Assembly (NCBI GenBank): GCA_021521415.1 | Contig: JAIQDT010000061.1 | Coordinates: 248,001-312,000, forward strand | DNA length: 64,000 bases | Source of the DNA: Bidens hawaiensis | Taxonomy: Eukaryota; Streptophyta; Magnoliopsida; Asterales; Asteraceae | Direction: 5' to 3' | In this document: one piece after another, positions 56,206 to 64,000 of the stretch | Layout: each line of letters begins with the position of its first letter | How positions within the stretch are numbered: position 1 is the first letter of the stretch | Notes under the pieces: generated by a model | The model's input: the letters and a program-made list of their open reading frames with translations, nothing else | What the model was told of the DNA's origin: nothing | Database searches by the model: none | Translations under genes and position numbers: made by a program

Positions 56206-57834
56206 TAAAAATAAAATTAAAAAAAGAAAATAACTACTACATTGAGTTTTTAAAAGTTTTGACAATATATATATATATATATATAATAAAATTGATAAAT
56301 AATTACATATATAACACTGATCTTTGAATGACTCAAAAAATGCAACAAATGAGATGTATGGAAAGGGCAATTATATATAGGATGTTTCAGCGGCTTATCC
56401 ACCATGTCCTTATCATACAACATTTGTCCCATTTCCCAAAATCATTCCAAGTTCCCAATTATACCACACAGCGTTCTTATTATGTTTTCCATGCGAGGAC
56501 TTTGATAATTACGTGTCGACCCATAATTACCTTTAACGTCGGATGGTCCACATAATCCGTCCTATTGTATGGGTTTTAATAAATAAAATAAAATCTTATA
56601 TGAATGTTTAGAAATCAAGAATAATGAACTTTAAGGATCAAAACTAACAAAAATATGTAAGCGAGCCCTTAAGGTCAAGGACAATGCGAAAGTATTATGT
56701 CAAAATAAATAAATTAACTTTTGAAGTTTAAACGACATACACGATGTTATTTAGGTTTAAAACAAAATAAACGAAACTATTGAAGTTAAAATTAAATTAG
56801 CGAAACTCTAGAGTATCACAAAATTAAAGACTGAAGACATTAAGGTCATGAACATCGCAATAAATATATGGAATATTGGGGGTCAAGAATAGCTGGGTGA
56901 TTTTAACTAAAAATACAGCCAAGTAAGTCGATACAGCCTTGAGTTCAAGAATAAAATACCTAAACGACACTTTTGTTGTCAAAATATCAAAATATATTAT
57001 GTTTTTGTGGTCAATAATGACATGTTAAACAAGTGAAAATATCATATAAATAAAGTATCAACATGGATAAGGTAACATTGAGATTAAGAATAACAAAGTA
57101 AATAGTAGAAACTTCAAGATTGAGAGTAGCAAGGTAAAACATTGGACTCAAATTGATAAAACATTAAGATCAAGAATAACAAGATGGTTTGATGAAACAT
57201 TGAGCGAGAGAAGAACCAAACGAATAGCTAAAACAATTCATGTAAAGTAAATATAAAATGAACACGTGTCTCATACTAGATAGCTATAATCATATTCCTG
57301 GTTATTAATAAACTCATCCTTTAGAGGTAACCGGTAACAGATAGCCGAAGGTAAAAATACGGTTTCCATAGATAACTATGCACACAACCATGTTCATAGT
57401 CCCAGCTTCTACTAAACGATTACGTTCATGGGAAATCGGTCATAGATCGTGAGATTAAGGTACAAAAGTAAACCAATTTAACAATACGACCATGTACTAT
57501 AAATGACCCATGTATTTGTATATTTCGTGCTTGAGAGTAAACATGAACGAAAATAGGTCAACAATCGATAAATAACCAAACTCAAATATAAATTTCATAA
57601 CAACTTCCGAAGAAATTCAATACATAGGATTACTTTGATTATATCCAAATAGAATTATAAGAAAAAAATACATGAAGAAAAAGTTAAAGAAGAAAAAAAT
57701 GCATCTTGCGATGTTTGTCTTCTCAAAGGTAGGTGGGTTTGAGGTATGGAGGCTAGGGTGACGGTGGTGCCATGATTTCTTAACTGAAACTCATTGGTGT
57801 TGATGAAGGGGAGGAGAAAAATGATTTTTAAGAT
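56206..57834. other. AT-rich intergenic DNA
   Basis: TA repeat at 56264-56285. Degenerate AAGATCAAGAATAACAA-like phrases recur between 57060 and 57200. I see no ORF, RNA gene or element end that I can support. Confidence 0.5.
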
Positions 57835-60800
57835 TGTCACACCCCGACTAGGTAGTTGCGGAAGCGTAATACGGGAATGTAACAGATAACACTGGTATCA
57901 ACAACATTGTTTATAAAGAAATTCATAAACTAATTTACATCATATTACATTGGTAGGTACTATGTTTACAAACTAGGTGAAAAACACATAACCGGTTTAC
58001 GAGCTTCTTAAACAGTATTATATCAGCGTCTATTCACAGCTATTCAACTTGTCTTTCTAACACCAATCATGTAAGCAAATCATTCCACTTTTGCTTTACC
58101 TGAAAAGCATGTTAAAACGGGTCAACTACGTCTAGTTGGTGAGTTTCAAGTTTCACGAGTTTCAATGAAATCAGTACACGAGTTCGTAAAGTTTACAGTG
58201 TGTATGTATATATGTCTGTGTATGATGCATTATACTAAGCCACAAGTGAAACCGAAACGAGCTATACTGCATGGCCTCTCCTGCCCATGCACTCCTGTTG
58301 GCATTTAACAGCCAATTTTGCCCCATGTATGTACTATGTCTAACACCACATAGCAGTATGTAAATATATAATGACAATGTGCAACTGGTTTTACATATGT
58401 TCCGGCTTACCCCACCGGCTCTGTCACAGTTGGGTTTGTCAAACCGATAGTACTATCCACACGCCACCGGCACGAAGTTAATCACTTGTGTTTGTGGGGA
58501 CTTGTCAAGTGTTAGTACTTAGATAATCCACATCATCACACGTTTTCAAGTATATCAGTATATGTAAACATGCTTTTCACCCCAAAAGTTCGTAAAACAG
58601 TTTAGAAAGTGGGGGTCGTGAAACTCACCTTATCGTAGTTCGCACAGAAATCACGTATCAAATAGTCAGATGTCTCGTTTATAGCCTGATTCCTATAAAC
58701 GGTATCGTATCGTTATTACTAGTACAGTGTTCAAGCTAAGTCGGGCTGTATAGATAATCTGGGTATAGCTGTTAGGCCCAGAACATGACCATAGTCTTAG
58801 ATTGTGACGTTGTATACTATGAAATGTTTAAAACTGGATTTGGCTCAGTTTCACCGTTTTCCGAGCCTAGCTCAGTTGATCGTTTATACGTTTCGGGATT
58901 AGGTAAGATCACATAAAACTTAAGTAAATATATTGATTGATAAAATAATTTGATTTATGAAAGAATTTTAAAGTTTCGGTGTCTGGTTTGATTGCAGGGT
59001 TCGTTTCCGTTTTTACACGGGTTTGATTATACAAAACGCGCACAATCCACCCGAATTGTCCGGAATTCTCGTAATAAGTTCGTTTTTATTAATATCGTTC
59101 AAAAATATGATATTTGGCCTCTTTTGATATTTTGACATACCAGTCAGTCCGTTAAACACAAAACTGCCGGTTTCGTTAAAACAATTATAATTTAAATCTT
59201 TGATAAATCATAACTAAATATGTAATTATATATAAATTATGTAAATTTTTGTAAAAATACATTAAGACATGGAGAATTTTATAAAAATGTTTTCAGAAAT
59301 TTTATGATTATTTATTTATTTATAAAAATTCATTTAATAGGTTATAATCATGTAATAAATGGCCCGTTTATATCAAACGACCTCCGAAAAATCCGATAAT
59401 TTTTACCAATGGCCTTAATGTCATTATATAGCCCCTGCAAAATTTCCAGAACCTAACTCTTTTGAAAAAATGCCTTTTTGTGCGTTTTTCGGCTGTTAAA
59501 ATTCGGTTAAGCCATGATCGCACAAACCATACTTAGACATTTTCAATGATTCCCAAACTTTACCAGTGATCTTACCATCCCATATCAAACTCCAAAACCA
59601 AGTTTCATAATTTTTCAATATGTTTAGCTATTTTTCCCAAATAAACGCTCATAAACGGGAATAAATTCACCAAATATTCTCTGTTTATCGAAAAATTACC
59701 AAATTTGAACAGGGACTCATTTATATGATCCCTAATGTCCCTGAAAATTTTCACAAGCTAACAACAAGCACGTCACAACCTAATACTAAACAGCCCCTAA
59801 ACGAGTGTTACGGGTTTACCTTGTCGGTTTTCGATGAATTTTGCTAGCTTAAACGACTTTCCGGGTCTCGGGTTGCAAACTCAGTATATCTACATATCAT
59901 ATAACATCAAACCAAGCATAAATCATCCATGTAACAGCCTTGATAATTAGGGTTTCGGTTTGGGTTCAAACCGAACTTTCTAACCGTAAAAACGTTGTAT
60001 TCATGTTCTAATCCGTGTTTTTGACCAAAAAAGTATATGTTCCTGGTTTGTAAACATATTTTACATCAAAACATGATTTTTCTTGATTTTTAGGGTTTTT
60101 GGATGGTTAAACATGTTTAAAAGTAACTAAAACATGTTTATATGTTAATTATAGTTAATGAAATCAAGTTAAAAATGATGAAATAATCAAAATACCTTAA
60201 GTTTTTGTTGGGTTTGTGTAAGAACAGCAGATTACCCTTGTTCACGTTCTGGAAAAGTGGTTGACAAACTATCTAAAGTTGCTTTCTTATTAAGTTTCTA
60301 CTAATAATATTAATAATAAAATGACGGCCGCAAGAATGTATGGGCCCAATTTGGGCCCATTTTGACCCCATAATCTAATTCCAATGGCCCAAACATGAAA
60401 AGCCCAGTCCAAATTTAGTTCGGGTTCGGTTTTTCGCAAGAAAATTAATTCGGGTGTGAGAAATAGCGCAAAAACGAGTGTTTTTCAGCTTATTTTTGTA
60501 AAATAAGAAAAACGTACTGACTCGTTGTAAAATTCCAAAATATTTTCACGGATTACTTAGAACATGTCATATAAGTGTTTTATAAATCTTTTTTGGCTTA
60601 ACGGATGCTACAATGCTTGTTTTGATATTAACGATTGCGTTTAAGCTTATAGCGTATCGATAAACGAAACCTTTTTCGTTTAAAGAGTTTTAAACGTACT
60701 AAGGCCTAAATATCAATATGTTAGTCTCTATAACATATATATAACTCGTATATGACCCCTCAGTATGTATACGGGTCATAACTAGTATCGGTCGGTTACT

Positions 60801-60885
60801 CGTTTAAGCACTACGAATTAACCGATTTATCGTTTACTTGTTACGTAATGAATATAGTGTACCTCGTTTTATCATGAATGCCACA
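57835..60885 (-). repeat. 3' LTR of a chromovirus (Tekay/Del-like)
   Basis: In plus orientation it runs from TGTCACACCCCGACTAGG to GAATGCCACA; in element orientation it starts TGTGGCATTC and ends GGTGTGACA. The start is fixed by the PPT at 60886-60895. Length 3051 bp, in the range of Tekay/Del LTRs. AAGAT at 57830-57834 should be one target duplication; its partner lies outside the window. Confidence 0.8.
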
Positions 60886-60895
60886 TTCTCCCCCC
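60886..60895 (-). other. Polypurine tract of the chromovirus
   Basis: GGGGGGAGAA on the minus strand directly before the LTR start. Confidence 0.85.
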
Positions 60896-60919
60896 GTTAA
60901 GAAATTTCGTCCTCGAAAT

Positions 60920-63900
60920 TTAATGTGTCATCGGTTTTCTAGGGAACAGGTGTGGGTATTTCTTTCGGAATTCGTTCTTTCGTTCCCAAGTATATTCGGG
61001 TCCTTGTTTTGAATTCCACCGAATTTTTACTAATGAAATTTTGTTATGTCGTAACTGTTTGGTTTTCCCGTCTACAATTTCTACCGGTTCCTCTACGAAG
61101 TTGAGTTTTTCGTCGATCTGAACATCTTTCAGTGGTACTATTGTCGTTTCATCAGTCAAACACTTTTTCAGATTCGATACATGAAACACGTCGTGAATAG
61201 TGCTCAGTTCTAAGGGCAGTTTTAATCGGTAAGCTACGGGACCAATTTTTGCGACAATCTCAAAAGGTCCGATGTATCTCGGGGCTAGTTTACCAGTCTT
61301 TCCAAATCTTATAACACCTTTCCATGGCGATACTTTTAAGAATACCTTATCACCTATTTCAAAAGATAACGGTTTTCTGCGAACATTGGCATAACTCTTT
61401 TGTCGGTCACGGGCTGCTTTCAATTTTTGTTTAACTTGGTGAATCTTATCGGTGGTTCCCGGAATTAAATTGGATCTTGAAATTTGAGTATCACCCACTT
61501 CTGTCCAACATAATGGTGATCTACATTTTCGCCCGTATAGAGCTTCATAAGGTGCTGCTTGTATACTACTGTGATAACTGTTATTGTAAGAGAATTCAAT
61601 GAGCGGGAGGTGTTGATCCCAATTCCCTTTGAAGTCCAGTACACAAGCACGAAGTAAATCTTCTAAAGTTTGGATGGTTCGTTCGGATTGACCATCGGTT
61701 TGGGGATGGTAAGCTGTACTTAGGTCGATTCGGGTTCCCAAGGCTTCTTGTACTGCTTGCCAGAAATGTGAAGTAAAGTGACTGTCTCGATCGGAAATAA
61801 TCGAAAGAGGTACTCCGTGTCGAGATACTATTTCATCAATGTAAATTTGAGCGAGTTTTTCGGTGGTGTAGTTGTTACGGATGGGAATAAAGTGTGCGGA
61901 TTTGGTTAACCGGTCCACAATTACCCAAATTGCGTTGTGTCCTCGAGAGGTTTTAGGAAGGTGTGTCACAAAGTCCATGGTAATTTGTTCCCATTTCCAT
62001 TGTGGGATTTCGGGTTGTTGTAACATTCCCGAAGGTTTTTGGTATTCCGCCTTTACCCTTGCACATGTTGCACATTTACTTACATACACGGCTATATCCT
62101 TTTTCATACCAGGCCACCAGTAAAATTCTTTAACATCCTTATACATCTTATCAGTACCTGGATGAATAGAATATTTGGATTTGTGTGCTTCATCAAGAAT
62201 CAACTTTCGGAGTTTATGAAGTGTTGGAATCCAGACCCGGTTTTTGTAATAATATACTTCATCAATTTTCTTCTCAAAATTCCTTTCATTTCCATGTAGT
62301 TCTTCTTTTTCTAGCTGGTCTGCCTTCAAAGCCTCATCTTGTGCAACGCGAACTTGTTCGGTTAGGCTACTTTGAACAATCATTCCGAGAGCTCGTACCG
62401 TTAATGGTCTGATTCTGTCTTTTCGGCTTAAAGCATCAGCTACTACGTTGGCTTTACCCGGATGGTATTTAATCTCACAATCATAATCATTTAACAGTTC
62501 TACCCATCTCCTTTGTCTCATGTTTAGCTCTTTCTGATCGAATATGTGTTGTAGGCTTTTGTGATCAGTATAGATGGTACATTTAGTGCCATACAAGTAA
62601 TGTCTCCAAATCTTCAATGCAAAGATAACTGCTCCCAATTCCAAATCATGGGTCGTATAATTCTTTTTATGTACTTTTAATTGTCGGGAAGCATATGCTA
62701 TTACTTTCTTTCTTTGCATCAGTACGCATCCTAAACCTTTACGAGATGCGTCACAGTATACCACCAATTCATCAGTTCCATCTGGAAGGCTTAATATTGG
62801 AGCCTCACATAACTTCTGTTTTAACGTTTGGAAGGCCATTTCTTGTTCTTCTCCCCATTCATATGCTCGATCTTTTTGAGTTAGGAGGGTTAGAGGTTGT
62901 GCAATACTTGAAAAGTTTTCAATGAATCTTCTATAATACCCGGCTAGTCCTAAGAATTGACGAATTTCTCTTGGTGACTTAGGCACTTGCCAATTCTTAA
63001 TGGCCTCAATTTTACTTGGGTCTACTTGGATCCCTTGATGGTTCACAATGTGTCCCAAAAACTGTACTTCTTGTAGCCAAAACTCACATTTGGACAACTT
63101 TGCGTATAACTTCTCTTGCTTCAATAATTTTAAGATTTCCCGCAAATGTTGTTCGTGTTCCTCCTTACTTCTCGAATATATCAAAATGTCATCGATAAAC
63201 ACTATCACGAACTTGTCAAGGTAAGGTTTACAAATTCGGTTCATGAGGTCCATAAACACTGCAGGTGCATTTGTCAACCCAAACGGCATAACCAAAAATT
63301 CATAGTGACCATACCGAGTTCGGAAAGCTGTTTTTGGTACGTCTTCTTCCTGAATTCTTACTTGATGATAACCAGATCTAAAATCAATTTTTGAAAAATA
63401 CTTCGCACTTTGGAGTTGATCAAACAAGTCATCAATTCGAGGTAAGGGGTATCTATTCTTTATAGTCACTTTATTCAATTCCCGGTAATCAATACACATT
63501 CGAAAACTCCCATCTTTCTTCTTTACAAACAACACTGGTGCTCCCCACGGTGAGTAACTAGGGCGAATAAAACCCCTGTCCAGTAATTCTTGTAACTGGT
63601 TGGACAGTTCTTGCATTTCAGAAGGCGCAAGTCTATAAGGTGCCTTAGCAATGGGTGCTGCTCCTGGTATCAAGTCAATACGGAATTCTACTTGTCGGGT
63701 CGGTGGTAAACCAGGCAACTCATCGGGGAATACATCTGAATACTCGTGTACCACTGGGATGTCTTCCATTCGTTTTTCCTCGGGTTCCTTAACTGGTGCA
63801 CTCGCCAAGTATAAAGTACAACCTTGGCGTAAATATCTCAATGCCTTAAGTTGAGATATGAGAGGCAGTACCGTTCCAGATTTCTCACCTTGAACAATTA

Positions 63901-64000
63901 TAGCCTCATTATTTGAAGGAGGTATTCTAACGGTCTTATCCTTACAGACAATTTCAGCTTTATACTTAGATAGCCAGTCCATACCGACTATAACATCGAA
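60920..64000 (-). CDS. Chromovirus (Tekay/Del-like) pol polyprotein, partial at window edge
   Basis: Open from the window edge to the stop at 60920-60922, over 1020 residues without a break. Upstream of the first Met the frame reads [13 protein letters not shown], the end of the protease region, so the ORF continues beyond 64000. Domains (residues from that Met, approximate): RT 125-330 with [33 protein letters not shown] and catalytic [10 protein letters not shown] near 262; RNase H 400-520 with [12 protein letters not shown] and [10 protein letters not shown]; integrase zinc region 600-650 ([19 protein letters not shown]), core with [16 protein letters not shown] and [12 protein letters not shown]-terminal chromodomain-like [16 protein letters not shown]. 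It makes cDNA and integrates it; chromodomains in this group direct integration to heterochromatin. All catalytic residues that I can see are present. Confidence 0.95.
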   Translation of the reverse strand, partial: FDVIVGMDWLSKYKAEIVCKDKTVRIPPSNNEAIIVQGEKSGTVLPLISQLKALRYLRQGCTLYLASAPVKEPEEKRMEDIPVVHEYSDVFPDELPGLPPTRQVEFRIDLIPGAAPIAKAPYRLAPSEMQELSNQLQELLDRGFIRPSYSPWGAPVLFVKKKDGSFRMCIDYRELNKVTIKNRYPLPRIDDLFDQLQSAKYFSKIDFRSGYHQVRIQEEDVPKTAFRTRYGHYEFLVMPFGLTNAPAVFMDLMNRICKPYLDKFVIVFIDDILIYSRSKEEHEQHLREILKLLKQEKLYAKLSKCEFWLQEVQFLGHIVNHQGIQVDPSKIEAIKNWQVPKSPREIRQFLGLAGYYRRFIENFSSIAQPLTLLTQKDRAYEWGEEQEMAFQTLKQKLCEAPILSLPDGTDELVVYCDASRKGLGCVLMQRKKVIAYASRQLKVHKKNYTTHDLELGAVIFALKIWRHYLYGTKCTIYTDHKSLQHIFDQKELNMRQRRWVELLNDYDCEIKYHPGKANVVADALSRKDRIRPLTVRALGMIVQSSLTEQVRVAQDEALKADQLEKEELHGNERNFEKKIDEVYYYKNRVWIPTLHKLRKLILDEAHKSKYSIHPGTDKMYKDVKEFYWWPGMKKDIAVYVSKCATCARVKAEYQKPSGMLQQPEIPQWKWEQITMDFVTHLPKTSRGHNAIWVIVDRLTKSAHFIPIRNNYTTEKLAQIYIDEIVSRHGVPLSIISDRDSHFTSHFWQAVQEALGTRIDLSTAYHPQTDGQSERTIQTLEDLLRACVLDFKGNWDQHLPLIEFSYNNSYHSSIQAAPYEALYGRKCRSPLCWTEVGDTQISRSNLIPGTTDKIHQVKQKLKAARDRQKSYANVRRKPLSFEIGDKVFLKVSPWKGVIRFGKTGKLAPRYIGPFEIVAKIGPVAYRLKLPLELSTIHDVFHVSNLKKCLTDETTIVPLKDVQIDEKLNFVEEPVEIVDGKTKQLRHNKISLVKIRWNSKQGPEYTWERKNEFRKKYPHLFPRKPMTH

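Noticed and set aside
57655..57840. Minus-strand 61-residue frame next to the chromovirus LTR
   Set aside because: Short, crosses the LTR boundary and has no recognisable motif.
1..64000. tRNA, rRNA, snoRNA or host protein-coding genes
   Set aside because: I saw no convincing tRNA arms, rRNA blocks or intact exons of host genes; tRNA-like matches found were primer binding sites.

Overview
This window is repeat-rich plant nuclear DNA. I found no complete host gene, rRNA, tRNA or CRISPR array. Nearly everything recognisable is a transposable element, and most elements are nested inside one another. The element families (Sirevirus-type Ty1/copia with an env-like ORF, Athila and Tat Ty3/gypsy, a Tekay/Del-type chromovirus, Helitron helicase remains) and the AT-rich background indicate a eudicot. 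Asteraceae is plausible from the style of the proteins, but I cannot prove it from the sequence.

Layout. 1-0.93 kb: broken Helitron helicase end. 0.97-4.0 kb: three short inverted-repeat elements embedded in TA/CA microsatellites, one of them split by a solo copia-type LTR. 4.0-5.9 kb: no clear gene. 5.92-52.57 kb: one large Tat-type Ty3/gypsy locus with matching target duplications (ATGTT) at both ends. Inside it, gag is split by a Sirevirus-like copia element (8.18-34.54 kb, minus strand). That copia element is itself split by an Athila element (15.05-25.45 kb, plus strand, TSD CCCCT). The Tat reverse transcriptase is split by a non-autonomous Athila-like (LARD-type) element (35.85-40.2 kb) that has lost its 3' LTR and is fused to a second partial Tat internal region (40.2-51.8 kb). 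The second Tat copy carries two RNase H domains, a deleted integrase, and two diverged antisense genes with spliceosomal-type introns. 52.6-57.8 kb: AT-rich sequence with possible Helitron-like ends and a decayed gypsy LTR. 57.8-64.0 kb: 3' LTR and uninterrupted pol of a chromovirus, minus strand, running off the window.

Age order read from LTR pairs by eye agrees with the nesting: Athila LTRs differ least (about 30 substitutions over 1.66 kb), Sirevirus LTRs more (roughly 4-5% in the part compared), Tat LTRs most. All internal coding regions are broken except the chromovirus pol. The points most worth following are: (1) dense arrays of a GCTCGA motif in the Sirevirus LTRs and in its pol-env spacer; (2) the paired antisense ORFs with a conserved intron in the Tat element; (3) the orphan small ORF, and the non-coding motifs shared between the LARD and the Athila element.
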